Source: Nitzschia sp. pyKryTriq1 (lineage: Eukaryota > Bacillariophyta > Bacillariophyceae > Bacillariales > Bacillariaceae). Taken from it: DNA of 64,000 nucleotides. Shown here piece after piece: positions 50,014-61,298 of the stretch. The notes under the pieces are model-generated. The model was not told the origin of the DNA, made no database searches, and saw only the letters and a list, made by a program, of their open reading frames with translations. The stretch's first letter is position 1, and the number at the start of each line of letters is the position of its first letter. The DNA lies in assembly GCA_956465555.1 (NCBI GenBank), contig OY101123.1, positions 1,178,001 to 1,242,000 of the forward strand. Direction: 5' to 3'. The position numbers were made by a program, and so were the translations under genes.

Positions 50014-51741
50014 ATGACAAACAAAAGCATGAAAATTGTTATCATCGGCGGTGTCGCTGGTGGGGCCAGTGCCGCTGCCAGAGCTCGCCGTCTTGACGAA
50101 AACGCCGAGATTGTCCTTCTACAAAGCGGCCCCGATGTGTCGTTTGCGTCATGTGGTATGCCATACTTTGTCGGCGGAGAAATAACCGACCGAAATACTA
50201 TGGCTGTCCAGACCCCTGAGTCCCTTCATGACAAGCTTAATCTGGATGTCCGTGTGAACACAAGAGTCATCAACATCGACAAGGAAAATAAGAAAGTTTT
50301 GGCCAGAAACGAACAAAACAACAGCGAATACGAGGAGAGCTACGACGAGCTGATTTTGGCTGTCGGTGCCGCACCTTTCAAGCCCCCAATTCCAGGAATT
50401 GACCGCCCCGGTCTTTTCACCCTTCGCAACCTTCAAGAAATGGATGCGATTGTTCAGTGGATCGAAAAGAAGGCCGAGAAAATGCCCATGGGCGACATGC
50501 ATTTCGTTGTGGCGGGAGCTGGGTTTATTGGTATCGAAATGGTCGAACAATTGGTTCATCGTGGGGCCAATGTTACACTGGTTGAAATGATGGACCAGAT
50601 TATTGCCCCTCTGGATGTGGAGATGGCAGCCATCCTTCAACGCGATCTAGAAGAAAAGGGAGTCGAAGTAATTCTCGGTGATGGAATCGGCGAATTCAAA
50701 GAGTACGAGAAGGACCCTGACTCGTCAATTCTGACTCTCAGATCTGGCAGGGTACTCCCACCTGCCCAACTCACTATTCTGGGTTTGGGCGTCCGTCCAG
50801 ATACAGATGTCATCAAGGAGGCTGGAATTGAAACTACTCAACGTGGGCACGTCAAGGTCGACGAACACCTCCGGACGAGTGCTGCTAATGTCTGGGCTGT
50901 TGGTGATGCCGTCGAAGTCAAGAATCCTATACTTGAAGGCGAAATGTGGGCCGTTCCGCTTGCCGGACCTGCGAACCGCCAAGGGAGAATGGTCGCCGAC
51001 AACATTTTCAATACCGCTACTGGAAAGGAACTTCGAAGCTACAAGGGAACTTATGGTACCAGCGTTGTTCGTTCCTTCAAGATATACGCGGCATGCGTTG
51101 GTTTGAACGAAAAGATGCTCATTGCCAAGAAAATCCCTTTCTCGTGCGTCCATATTCACCCGGGAAGTCATGCTGGATATTATCCTGGAGCAAAACAAGT
51201 CCATTTGAAATTGGTCTTTGACCCAAGTGGAGGAAAGATATATGGCGCTCAAGCTGTTGGTGAGGACGGTGTCGAAAAACGAATTGACGTGATTGCTACA
51301 GCCATGCAAGGACACATGACAGTTGATGATTTGGCTGAGCTCGAGCTGTGTTATGCTCCTCCCGTTGGTTCCGCAAAGGACGTTGTTAACATGGCGGGTA
51401 TGGCTGCTCAAAACATTGTTGAAGGTCTTGTCTCGCAAGTTGAATGGAAGGACTTGGAGAAGCTTGCGCACGAGCCGGGAACTGTGCTTCTCGATGTCCG
51501 CAACCCTGGCGAGATTGAACGGAGCGGAAAACTCTCTGAGGGAGCTGTCAATATCCCACTCAACGATCTTCGAGCTCATCTTGATTCTCTTCCCAAAGAC
51601 AAACACCTTGTAGTCTCATGTGCTTCCGGACAACGTGCATACTACGCATGTCGTATTCTAAAACAGAATGGCTTTGAGCATGTCGACAACCTCGGAGGAG
51701 CCTTTGCAACATTCCATGCTGTTCACCCAGGAGAGGCATAA
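50014..51741 (+). CDS. CoA-disulfide reductase with C-terminal rhodanese domain
   Basis: A 575-residue single-exon protein; start ATG 50014, because the frame upstream has only a non-ATG codon and an Asn-rich leader. The FAD-binding fold opens with KIVIIGGVAGGASAAARARR. The single active-site Cys47 lies in SFASCGMPYFVGG, as in CoA-disulfide reductase and Nox-type enzymes. The NAD(P)H site is VVAGAGFIGIEMVE, and the FAD-contact motif ends AANVWAVGDAVEV. The rhodanese domain (about 470-575) has its catalytic Cys536 in VSCASGQRAYYACR. This CoADR-RHD fusion is typical of bacteria, where it reduces CoA disulfide or persulfides. No organelle signal is evident. The bacterial layout and absence of introns suggest an acquired gene, but this is not proven. 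Confidence 0.9.
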   Translation: MTNKSMKIVIIGGVAGGASAAARARRLDENAEIVLLQSGPDVSFASCGMPYFVGGEITDRNTMAVQTPESLHDKLNLDVRVNTRVINIDKENKKVLARNEQNNSEYEESYDELILAVGAAPFKPPIPGIDRPGLFTLRNLQEMDAIVQWIEKKAEKMPMGDMHFVVAGAGFIGIEMVEQLVHRGANVTLVEMMDQIIAPLDVEMAAILQRDLEEKGVEVILGDGIGEFKEYEKDPDSSILTLRSGRVLPPAQLTILGLGVRPDTDVIKEAGIETTQRGHVKVDEHLRTSAANVWAVGDAVEVKNPILEGEMWAVPLAGPANRQGRMVADNIFNTATGKELRSYKGTYGTSVVRSFKIYAACVGLNEKMLIAKKIPFSCVHIHPGSHAGYYPGAKQVHLKLVFDPSGGKIYGAQAVGEDGVEKRIDVIATAMQGHMTVDDLAELELCYAPPVGSAKDVVNMAGMAAQNIVEGLVSQVEWKDLEKLAHEPGTVLLDVRNPGEIERSGKLSEGAVNIPLNDLRAHLDSLPKDKHLVVSCASGQRAYYACRILKQNGFEHVDNLGGAFATFHAVHPGEA

Positions 51742-52880
51742 AGCGTAAAAATGGACATGATTATTGGGTACTAGTAGCGAATAAATAAAATATGTATCAA
51801 CAAATTTGTTTGATAGCTAGCTGTCCGAATCTTCCATTCCGCTTTGAATAGTATTGCCCGTAGCTTGTAGAAGTAGCAGACTACTGCACTAGTACAGTAC
51901 CGTACTGTAGTACGGGCGCGACGACGACTCGTCTCTGCTCTGCTAGTAAAATCAGTGAGTTAGTTAGTTAGTTAGTTAGTCCGTAGTAGTAGAGTACTGC
52001 GTACCAGAGAGCCATAGGCTTCGTACTACTACGTTAGTATTCGTCGAGAGAGATCCAAAGAAACGTACTCTAGCTAGATGCTGGCTCTAAAGTACTTCTC
52101 TAAGATTTTGCAGGAGTCTACTACTGCTGTACTCTTAGCTCCCTTTAAGTCGCTCTCAGACAGCGAGAGAGAGAGGGAGGGAGGGAGAGCGATTTGTAGT
52201 ACCGGTACTGTAGTACCTGGTAATATAATAGGTCGTCCAAAACCAGCGCGTCGCAGTCGAGGAGTGAGGAGTTAGTCGTGGTGATCGGCTGAATTCTGGT
52301 GCGTGCGTGCGCTGCGCAACAAATCATCGTGTGTCGTGCAAAACCGGCACCTGACCGGCACTCTCGGCAACTCTCGGCAATCGAAACGCAAGAAGCAAAA
52401 GAGAGAGCGGACGGAGAAGCAGAAAAATCATCACAGCACTCTCGCGCAAAAAGCTGTCACAATCTTCAATCTTGTATTTATTCTACGGTATTGGGGTGAG
52501 TGATCATGGCCTTGTCGGTATCAACCACGGCATATTTCCATGAACATCGTTTGCTTGAAGGTATTCAAGCAATCAAAGTTTCTGTGAGGTTGGGGACAAC
52601 ACTGGGCGTAGTGGTTCTGGTTTTCGGCAGGTTCTTGGGTCGTCGATCGGGAGCTCGCGTTGCTTCTCGTGTGCGATATTTTTAGCTTTCTTCTTGGCGG
52701 TTCCGTGTTTTCCTCCTCGGGGAGCTTTTTGCGTTCCGCATCCATTTCTGTCTCTATCAAGGAAACCTCCCGGCCGTTTTCGTGGCACAACAACGTCTTG
52801 CCTTCTCAAGCTTTGTTTTCTCACACTCGACGACTAATCTTGCTTACCCTATCAGTATCCTCAGAATTACCCTGTTGACA
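51742..52880. other. Intergenic, 1.14 kb
   Basis: No gene. GTAC/TAGTAG words at 51870-51920, a GTTAGTTAGTTAGTTAGT run at about 51958, a GAGAGAGAGGGAGGGAGG run at about 52165 and an ACCGGTAC word at 52201. Confidence 0.55.
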
Positions 52881-53448
52881 ATGAAGTTTTCTATCGCCGT
52901 TCTATTCGCTGCTTTCGCTACCGTTTCCGCACAGGAAAGCAATCTCAAGAATCGCCTTGTTGACCACCGTGATGACCAATTCCGAGACAACAAGGTAAGC
53001 ACAACGGCGAGAATGCTTTTTGAATGGAAACGCAATGCTGCGGGTGGTTTCTCACCGTTTTGCGTGTTACGCGTAGTCGACTCTTACGGCCATAAAGGAA
53101 AACCATGAACGCCGGATGTCTCGATTGGAGGAGATGATCGAGGAACGCCGCCGGATGACCGAAGATCACGAATCAGGTCGCCGTCTATTGAGTGACGAGG
53201 AATACGACCGGGCCAGCCGACAGCTCCGCAACTTTCAGCGAAAACTGGATCAGATGAAGAAGCGTACGGAGGATGTAAGTTTGATCTATCAGAGTTTGCC
53301 TGGACGGAACAATGAAAGATTTGCTAACAGCGTGGGTTATATTTCTTGATTGCAGGATCACCTTGAGCGTATGGAGGAGTTGAAATCCCTGAATAACATG
53401 AACCGCATTGACTACCTTGACATCAAGGATAATTTGGGCTCCAAGTAA
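52881..53448 (+). CDS. Small secreted coiled-coil protein
   Basis: Exons 52881-52994, 53098-53274 and 53356-53448 (introns of 103 and 81 bases, all phase 0) give 127 residues. The start is a clean signal peptide (MKFSIAVLFAAFATVSAQ). The mature part is highly charged and helical: RRMSRLEEMIEERRRMTEDH, then SDEEYDRASRQLRNFQRKL and EDDHLERMEEL. It has no Cys and no membrane helix. Three short exons, each keeping the heptad, suggest a real spliced gene rather than a frame artefact. No family is recognised. It may be a secreted or vesicle-lumen helical protein, perhaps linked to wall formation, which is speculation. Confidence 0.7.
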
Positions 53449-54983
53449 ACCGTTCATTCGATTGCAGGAAGCAATGATTCTTATAGGATGAGAATCTTTT
53501 TGAGGTCAAGAACGACTGGAGGCACGGGCAGACAGACTTGATGATAGCCTCTGCTATTTGAGTAGACTGTTGACGGGGTAAACATGTATGATTTGATGAA
53601 AGTATAGTAATATTTGATGAATTACTTCATGGCAGTCTAGCTCTTAGGACTCTCCTTGAATGTCACCTACAAGTAGGTTCATCGAGTACATTCCGTCGGC
53701 AGTGCCAGCTGAAACTCAATAAAGCCATGTACAACATGATCCTTGGAAACCTAGTAGTTGTAGGAGAAGTATCCTTGTTGAATGGGGGGTACTACTAGAT
53801 TCATTGTTCCGTTCGTTTTTGTAGAGCACCATGCCGCTCGTTGTTCGTGGGACGATGCACCCGCCGTGGACTCACGGAAGACGACATAACATCTTGGAAG
53901 AAGAGATAATGCGTACAATCATCTCTCTACTACTAGTAGCTCTAGAAGAGAACAAATTAATTGTATGCTTGCTTGTCTGATAACAAAACTATCTAGCCCA
54001 TTTGAAGCGAGATTTCCTAGAGTAGAGCTTGCTAACATACTGGTTCTCACGATAGCACAGGGAGTGCTTTTAGAAGCTCTTGGACGATCGATCGCTCACG
54101 CTAAGGAAGATGGCGTCAACCTACGAATATCTCTGCAGCTATCGATGATGGGCTACTCTACTACTGTACTACGAGAACGGTACAGGTAGACGACGTGCAT
54201 GCACAGGCAGGAGGCGGGAAGCCTCTCGCCTCTCGTTCAGCCCAGCGTCGTTGCCACGATTTTCTCGGTTTTCCTGATTTTACTCGTTCTTTGTGGCTTG
54301 GAAATACATACAAGTAGTACTGTACCGGTACGGCTAGCTATGACCGGAGAGGTCCACGAATAGGAATCGTTGGAGGGATCTCCAGCAAGAAGTGTCTTCG
54401 CTACATGTGTTTTACGATTATTTTAGTATGGTTTGTCGTAACTAATTATAGTCATAAAAGAGATATGGAGCACTTATATAGCCCCGTCGAACATGATTAT
54501 ATAGGGAACCGCTTCAATGAGTTCGGTCCCTATTTAGTGAACTGGTGAAGCAGGCGCCTCCGGCCCGATCCACCTTCTTCGAGCAGCGCTGAGACGATCC
54601 TCGGAGAGCAGAGCAGCGGAGGCCACAATTTGGCATCGACGCTGACGAGAGCAGCCGAGGACAACTACCTGTACAGTATTCTTTGGATACGACAGGAAAG
54701 CATTGTTGGGACCTCAAATCCCCCCGAAAGTGAGATAAAACGCATTGAACCCGATTGGCGACAAAGGTAAGGGGAAATCGAGAAGAAATAGTGAAGGTGT
54801 GGGAACCACATTTTGTCACCCGTTCGCATGGTTGTGGTTCGGTTGTACCGGTTTTTATTGTGTGTCGTATCGCGCAATTTTCATACCCGCGTCTAATATT
54901 GTTTGCATTGGAAATACTCTTTCGCCCTGATTTTTGAAGGCTCGGACGCTGATTGATCGACTATACAGACAGCACTTGTCACA
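53449..54983. other. 1.54-kb intergenic region
   Basis: No gene. It holds ATAGGGAACC/GGTCCCTAT near-inverted arms (about 54501-54533) and an ACCGGTAC word at 54323. The DNA just before the next start (54920-54983) looks like a leader. Confidence 0.55.
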
Positions 54984-57702
54984 ATGGCTGGGCGGCTACC
55001 CTTCAATTTGCCAAATCACAATGGCCAAAATCCAGTAAGTCCGGCTGTTTGTGTGGGTCGCCATTTACACCGGGAAAGGCTTTGGGCCGCTTTGAAAGCA
55101 AACAATCGATATTCAGCTAACATTTTCCGATGATTTTTATCGTTTGTATCACGAAGTTACACGACCCTCAGATCCGAGCGGCTCTGGGCCTGAGCCAGGT
55201 GGATGAAGCCCTCCTTTTGCAGCAGCATCGTGAACTCCAGAGAGATTTCCATCTACGACAGCTATTGCTACAGGATCAACTAAACCAACAGTCCCAGCTC
55301 GATTCCATCGTTGCTGAACAACGAATGAAACAAGCGCGAGAGCAGCTTCGAGATTTCCCCGATCTCCAGGCACATTACGCTCAACTTCTACTGCAGGATC
55401 GATTGCAGAGAGGACACGAAGAATCAAGCTTGTTTGCTCGGGCTCAATTGCAGAAGCACGAAGAGCTCCAAAGACAAGCCCTTGCGCTAGCACAGCAACA
55501 TCCTCCAGTTGGACAGCAGCAGCAACTAGGTGGCAAAGCTCAAGAATCTCCAGGAAAAGGCGCAGCACATGCTATCCTTCGTGATATCGCGGCTGATTCT
55601 CTTGCGGGGAATGCCGTAAAACGAAGCGAGCTTGAAAAGAGAGTGTTTGCGAACTCAGATGAGAGCGCTAAAGTAGTGGTAGCTCCTGCAAAGAAACGTC
55701 CTCGTGCAGGTACAGAGGATAGTGGCGATGGAGATCGCAAGAAGAAAAAGAAAAAGGATAAACCCCCGAAATCTCCCAAGAAAGCCAGTGTCACTGTGTC
55801 TGCTCTGGCAGAGCTTGGCAGAGCAGCATCCGAGGCTCCAAAACAGCCTACCGGTATGCTGAAAACCCCGGTAGCTATAAAGAAGCCTGCAAAGCTCGGA
55901 AGTCCCAACCAAACGACTATGAAGCCATCGGCTCAAGCGCTTCTTGACTTTGCAGGCTCAGGAGAGGGCCACACCGCAACACCCATGCAGGCGATTACGA
56001 TGACATCGCCGAATGTATCACCACATGGCACTCTTACCGACTTGCTGCAGGCAGCTGAATCTGAACAGAAGACCGACGACGCAGCCTCCGTGCTGGCCAA
56101 AATCAAGGCACGAACTGAATCGGTTGAATGGTCGGACAGCGAAACAGACGACGACGACGACGACGACGAGCGAAAACGTGCTGTCAAGCGCGGTGATGCA
56201 ATCATCCTTCCGAATTTCACGTCTGTTCTTCCGCAGCTCCCAGAGGAGCCCGAAGTCCTCGTTTCTACCCCAAGTCGTCCTAGCAAGAAGAAACGGAAAA
56301 GGCACAAAAGCCTCATGGATGATGACTCTGTCGATGCCATGTCAAACAACAAGGCCAAGGATGAAAAGGACGAGGAAAAGCTATCGCCCGGACAAAAAAA
56401 ATCTACAGAGACTGCGGTTCTCGACTACCCGTACCCTATCGATACCTGGTGGCCGCAGATTTCACAAATCCGAAAAGAAAGAAAAGAGAACGGAGAGTCC
56501 GTTGTGGAGGAAGACAACTTTGAAGACGAAGAAGAACCAATTTTTGAGCCCGCCGTTCCATTTCGAGCAAACATGCCTACGATCAAAGAAAGACTTGCTC
56601 ATCAGGTTAAGCCTGGAGTACTTGAAAAGGTGCCTCATTGTCGAATCCACCGGAATCTGAAGATGAAGCCACAGTTTAAGTATACCACGTGTCCCGATTT
56701 GGTGCAGTGTTTTCAGGTTACCGAATTATATCCAAATGCGATAATGGTCTGCTGCTCTCACTGTGGGACTTGGAGGCATACAGAATGCGGAGGCCATTAC
56801 AAGCCCTATTCTGTCCGGGAGTGCATTGACACCCCGTTTACCGCGATTTGCGATCGTTGTCACGCCGAGGAGAAAATTCTACGTGATCATCCCGTTGCAA
56901 AGAAACGGATCGACAGACAGAGAGCTGAGCAGATCCGTCGTGGTTTGGCTACTTCAGCGGCTATGAGACAGGCCTCCTTTTCAAAACATGGCGGAACTTA
57001 CAAATGGCCTCTTGGCAGTGTGTCTGCCACCCATATCGGAGGGCACACACGAAGCGTACACACTCGTCATGAAAAGGCGGAAAAGCAGTGGGCGGAGATG
57101 GCCACACGCCTCGCCAGGACCCGCTTCTCCCGAATAAAAGATCAAATAAAAGTACGAACCAAGGAGCTCGAAAGACTTCTGGTTTCTGTCGAAGATGCAG
57201 GTAAGACAATGGCTAGTGTGGTGAACCTTGTATTATTCCTACCTGCAGGTGACCTAACAAATCTTCAGAGAGTCATACGGATCGACACAACATGATGTTA
57301 TTCCTTCTTCAAGATACCCTCAAGGAATACCCTAGTGGGTTCGAGAAGGCTCGTAGAAATATTTTCGATCCAGAAGAAGACGAAGTACCGACCGGGGTCC
57401 TGGAACCTTCCGCAGCACAGGCAGACGGATCGCATCACGCCACATCTGAAAACAATCATGACGATTATCTCGACGTCTCTGTCGCTGAGGTTGAATCAAG
57501 TCAAGGGGAGGGTGAAGATGATGAAACCATTTCTGGTGCAAAACCGGGGTCAAACGTATGCGCCAAGAAGGATTGCTGTAACAGGCCTCGCTTTGACTCT
57601 ATGTTCTGCTCCGACGCCTGTGGAGTGGCTAGTTTGGAGAGTGACCTTCTTCGGACATTTCATTACACGAGTGATATCCATCCCTCGTTGCTTCGAACTT
57701 AA
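54984..57702 (+). CDS. Zinc-finger chromatin-type protein with CFP1-like C-terminal Cys motif
   Basis: Exons 54984-55034, 55172-57200 and 57269-57702 give 837 residues. The first intron could instead end at 55156, adding five residues. The N-terminal half is Gln/Leu-rich and helical, then Lys/Asp-rich and disordered. A zinc-finger-like segment follows: CFQVTEL, then CCSHCGTWRHTECGG and CDRCHAE. Next is a coiled region (RTKELERLL). At the C-terminus CAKKDCCNRPRFDSMFCSDACG matches the Cys motif at the end of CFP1/CXXC1-like COMPASS subunits. The second intron is needed to join the coiled helix to the C-terminus. A nuclear chromatin role is likely; no enzyme domain is present. Confidence 0.75.
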
Positions 57703-58310
57703 AAGGCTTGTGGGCTACGGCAAATTATGCGACAACCGCTTGATTTGTTTCTTCTGGCGTTGTTATCTCAAAAGCTGCAATGAAGGGATTTGAGGTGTTC
57801 ACTGTCCTCCACTTTGTATCCTTTTTCTTGGCGATTCCTCTCATCTTTTATTTGGGCAGCAGTACCATTAGTCACAGAGACCAGGATTTTACACTTTAGG
57901 GTTCAACGTGTCCCTTTCGATAACTGGTTTTTTGGACTATCCAATAAGACCTATTTCCTGTTACTCCTAATATTCTTACCACACCACCGAGAGGAGAGGA
58001 GGTAGTCAACTAATGATTGTCTACTACTCTACTACTCCTAGTTAGTTTAGCAGCTGTCAAAGCAAAAGCAGCACAGCTCTTAGCGGTATTTGTTGGGTCT
58101 GCCAAGCAGCGGTTTCGTCGTTGTTGGGAACTGCATGTATCGTCAAGAGGGACCGAATGAATCCTTCCTATGACCGGCGTTCGAACTTGTAGTTATATGG
58201 AATTGAATCTTTTTTGTAACATAAAAAGTGGGCTTGCATAATGTAGCAATGCACTCCGTGTACTCGTAGCCTTGTGCCTTCAGTGTGCAAGTGCAATCGA
58301 TGAATCATCG
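57703..58310. other. Intergenic between convergent genes
   Basis: 3' regions of the zinc-finger and UbiA genes. CTACTACTCTACTACTCC words at about 58021; no gene. Confidence 0.55.
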
Positions 58311-59654
58311 TCACACAAAACTTGCAAGTAGCACTACTACTGTCAAGAGACCTTCCTCAACCGCCCGGCTGACGATTTCAGGATCTTGCCCTTCCGATTG
58401 AAAGACTTGCCATCCTCGTCGAAGCTGGGCGGTGCCGCCCAGGATAGCCAATAACCATCTCCGCACCAATGGCGATCTCCAGCTACTCAATTTTCCGCCC
58501 AGAGATTGTTCCAGAGGACCCAAAAGCGCCAAAGCCGTCACTCCCATGGAGCACGCCAACGCAACGGTACTCGCAAATTTGCGCCCGTAGACGACCGGAA
58601 CGGTTCGTACTCCATGATTGCTATCGTCTTGGACATCATTAATGTCCATAGTCATTTCACGTCCCAATATCCCTACAAACAACATGGACACTACTCGAAG
58701 CAACGGCAACCATCCAGTACTTGCCGTTCCAGTCAAGGACATGGCAGCCACTCCACTTGTCAGAGGACTCAATGCGATCAAGCTGGCGCAGACGGCATTT
58801 TTGAGCCACGTGCGCGGCTTCAAATGTTGGGTGTACCAAAAAGTCAGCATCAATCCCATCACCACGGCCATACGGGCGGGAGCTCCGGGTACCATGGTGA
58901 CGCATACCAATGCCGCTGCATACAGATAGCTCAAAAATCGTTTCGCCACAACCAACGGCAATCGACTGGGTGTGTTGAGGGGCTTGAAGAGTTTGTTGGC
59001 ATCGACGCCCAACTTATAATCATAGTAATCATTGACCAGCATGCTGGTGGCGGATGTCAAGAGCAGTGCCATCATAGTGATCATCATGCTAGGTGACAGC
59101 AAGACCTTCCAATAGGAAACCCCAGAATTCTGAAGGGCGAGGTAGATTCCCAGCATGTGAAATAACACCACAGCGGGTATGTTAGAAGGCCGGGTCATGG
59201 CAAAAAGATCCGGCAAGCAAGATTTGATGGTTGTATGGGGAGTGCCACCGGCTGGCGGCGGTGCCAACATGTGATCATGATATCCATGCGACAGAGGATG
59301 GATCAAACTGGCAGCAGTCATCACTACGGAAGCGTTCGACGAAGTTGTAGCAGCGGCAACGCCAACAACGGTCGTGTCAGCGGAGAACACCGTGGCAGCG
59401 TTTTCTGCATCCTCTTCATCTTCTAGGGCGCTGCTGCTAGCTTCGTGTTCTTCGTCGACGTAAAACCGAATGAGAGAGGAACCGTGCCTCTTCTTTCTCA
59501 AATCAATGGCCATGCGCTTGTTATTGGAGTGATCCCACGGGCGATATAATTCACGGGCAGAAAAGCCCTCGACGGCAGCGAGGAACTTTCCCTTATTGGT
59601 TATGGCGACATTGTTAATTATCCACAGGAATGTCAGCGCAACGACCCACTTCAT
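58311..59654 (-). CDS. Plastid-targeted UbiA-family prenyltransferase
   Basis: A 447-residue single-exon protein. The N-terminus is a signal peptide (about 1-28) followed by AAVEGFSARELYRPW, with Phe at the expected ASAFAP position, so plastid import is predicted. Residues 50-145 are low complexity. The catalytic part has eight or nine membrane helices. The two Mg/diphosphate-binding motifs are NDYYDYKLGVD (208-218) and DINDVQDD (337-344), the hallmarks of UbiA enzymes that attach prenyl chains to aromatic or other acceptors. Candidates include tocopherol, plastoquinone, phylloquinone or chlorophyll synthesis; the motifs do not tell which. The opening TRPSNIPAV resembles chlorophyll synthase/MenA-type N-termini. 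It diverges from RPL35. Confidence 0.85.
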   Translation of the reverse strand: MKWVVALTFLWIINNVAITNKGKFLAAVEGFSARELYRPWDHSNNKRMAIDLRKKRHGSSLIRFYVDEEHEASSSALEDEEDAENAATVFSADTTVVGVAAATTSSNASVVMTAASLIHPLSHGYHDHMLAPPPAGGTPHTTIKSCLPDLFAMTRPSNIPAVVLFHMLGIYLALQNSGVSYWKVLLSPSMMITMMALLLTSATSMLVNDYYDYKLGVDANKLFKPLNTPSRLPLVVAKRFLSYLYAAALVCVTMVPGAPARMAVVMGLMLTFWYTQHLKPRTWLKNAVCASLIALSPLTSGVAAMSLTGTASTGWLPLLRVVSMLFVGILGREMTMDINDVQDDSNHGVRTVPVVYGRKFASTVALACSMGVTALALLGPLEQSLGGKLSSWRSPLVRRWLLAILGGTAQLRRGWQVFQSEGQDPEIVSRAVEEGLLTVVVLLASFV

Positions 59655-60590
59655 GGTCCAAAAGTTGTTTTGCTGTGATTTGCTTTTCTTTGCTTTGCTT
59701 TATTCTTTTGGTTCGGCTCTGCCAAGGCTAAAATGCTACGATTCTGTTTCCAGGCCGGTTCCAGCAAATATAATATCGTGCATGAATGAATGGATGGATG
59801 ACTCGATCGTTTCCTTTGCGACAACTGACTTTGTTTGATTTGAATAGCTGGTATTTGAATAGCTGAAGAAAAGGTCTTGATGTCAGTTTTCTTTAGAATT
59901 GAAAGCCGTGGGGGTGTCGAAATAGCAAATGGAAAGAAGACATGCATGGGAACAACCAAAGAAGAAAGAGACACCACCATCGATCAGGCAAAAAGAAGTG
60001 CAGAATTCAGCAGATGCCATGGCGCGCCCTTTCATTGGTGCTTTTGTTGCAATGGAGGCCAATCAAAGCTAATTTTGTCGCACCATGACAGAATGACAGA
60101 AAAGCATGTTCGTGTTCTCGAAACCGGCTGGCGTGCGAAAAAATGCGCATCCATCGCGTGCCCAGGTCTGGCCTTTTCCCGTCGTCACTCATTACACCTA
60201 TTGGTACTGCTTTAGTGTTTGTAAAGTTACCTCTTACTTGGAAACTCGGAGCGCGCAATGGTTGCCCTTGCTTGCGCCCGCCGCCATCATCGTCGTTGCG
60301 CAAGTTGCTGCTCCATCGTCCGGGTGGTGGCCTCTCTTGCCGACATCCTGTTGTTGTGATCAATAGCTACTGTAGCAAGGTGTGTGTCCTTTTGACGATG
60401 GTGGTTTCTGGGTTGTTGTAGGCTTTACCGAACCAGAGGCAGTGTTTACTATTACTGTTGAGGTTGGCGAAATACGCTCCATCGTTACGGTGGTAGACTT
60501 ATTATCTCTCACGTTTGTTCTTGTTTGTTTCTTTGTTTTGCTTCCAGTTTCTCTTTTTTGTTGTTATTTCATCAACCAATATATTCCAAA
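59655..60590. other. Divergent promoter, UbiA and RPL35
   Basis: No gene. A long T/C-rich leader (about 60485-60588) directly precedes the ribosomal protein start, as often seen for translation-apparatus genes; a 5'-UTR intron cannot be excluded. Confidence 0.5.
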
Positions 60591-60956
60591 ATGGTCAAGG
60601 CTTATGAATTGCGAGATATGGCGAAGGAGGATCTCCTCAAGACTTTGGGAGATCTTCGCAAGGAACTTTCGGAATTGCACGTTGCCAAGGTCACGGACGG
60701 TGCCGCTTCCAAAATTGCCAAGATCAAGTCGGTCCGCAAATCCATCGCTCGTGTCTTGACGGTGCACAACCAACAGCAAAAGGAGGGACTTCGCAAGGCA
60801 TGTGCCGGTGCCAAATACATGCCCAAGGATTTGCGCATGAAGAAGACAAGAGCCATGCGACGAGCACTCACCAAGAGCGAACGAACCAAGAAAACGCACA
60901 AGCAAAAGCGAATGGAAGCTGCCTTCCCCAAGATCAAGTTTGCTGTCAAGGCTTAA
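60591..60956 (+). CDS. RPL35: 60S ribosomal protein uL29 (RPL35)
   Basis: A 121-residue protein starting [20 protein letters not shown], then [20 protein letters not shown] and [20 protein letters not shown], exactly the order of eukaryotic RPL35 (123 residues in human). The C-terminal half is the basic eukaryotic extension ([20 protein letters not shown] and [12 protein letters not shown]). The start ATG (60591) follows CCAAA; an open extension upstream was not used. uL29 sits near the exit of the large-subunit tunnel, contacts 25S rRNA and receives the signal-recognition particle. No introns and no anomalies. Confidence 0.97.
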   Translation: MVKAYELRDMAKEDLLKTLGDLRKELSELHVAKVTDGAASKIAKIKSVRKSIARVLTVHNQQQKEGLRKACAGAKYMPKDLRMKKTRAMRRALTKSERTKKTHKQKRMEAAFPKIKFAVKA

Positions 60957-61298
60957 ACTCGATTGGGTAAGCAAACAAAGAATATAGTAAACTATAGGGC
61001 AAGCTGATGCGAACGAAGAGATGCCGAGTCAATCGGCGGTGGTGTGGTGGGAAGTTTTTTCGTGCGAGTGCATGCTTATGGCGGCAACGAAAGTGTTTGC
61101 AATGTTCAAAAGAGAAAGATAGATAGCTATAGGTTAGGATTGTGCAGATTGCGATTGTCACGAAAGGCGGGTCAAATCGTGTAGCTCTTTCATCCATTCG
61201 CGAAGTAGGCCCAAGGTCTTGGGTGTGTGTACGAATATGTTGAGACTCCACTTGAGTGGGGGCACTACTCGTAGTCTATTGGAAGAAACATGGGCAAG
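60957..61298. other. Intergenic between convergent genes
   Basis: 3' ends of RPL35 and the AAA ATPase gene; no gene seen. Confidence 0.55.
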
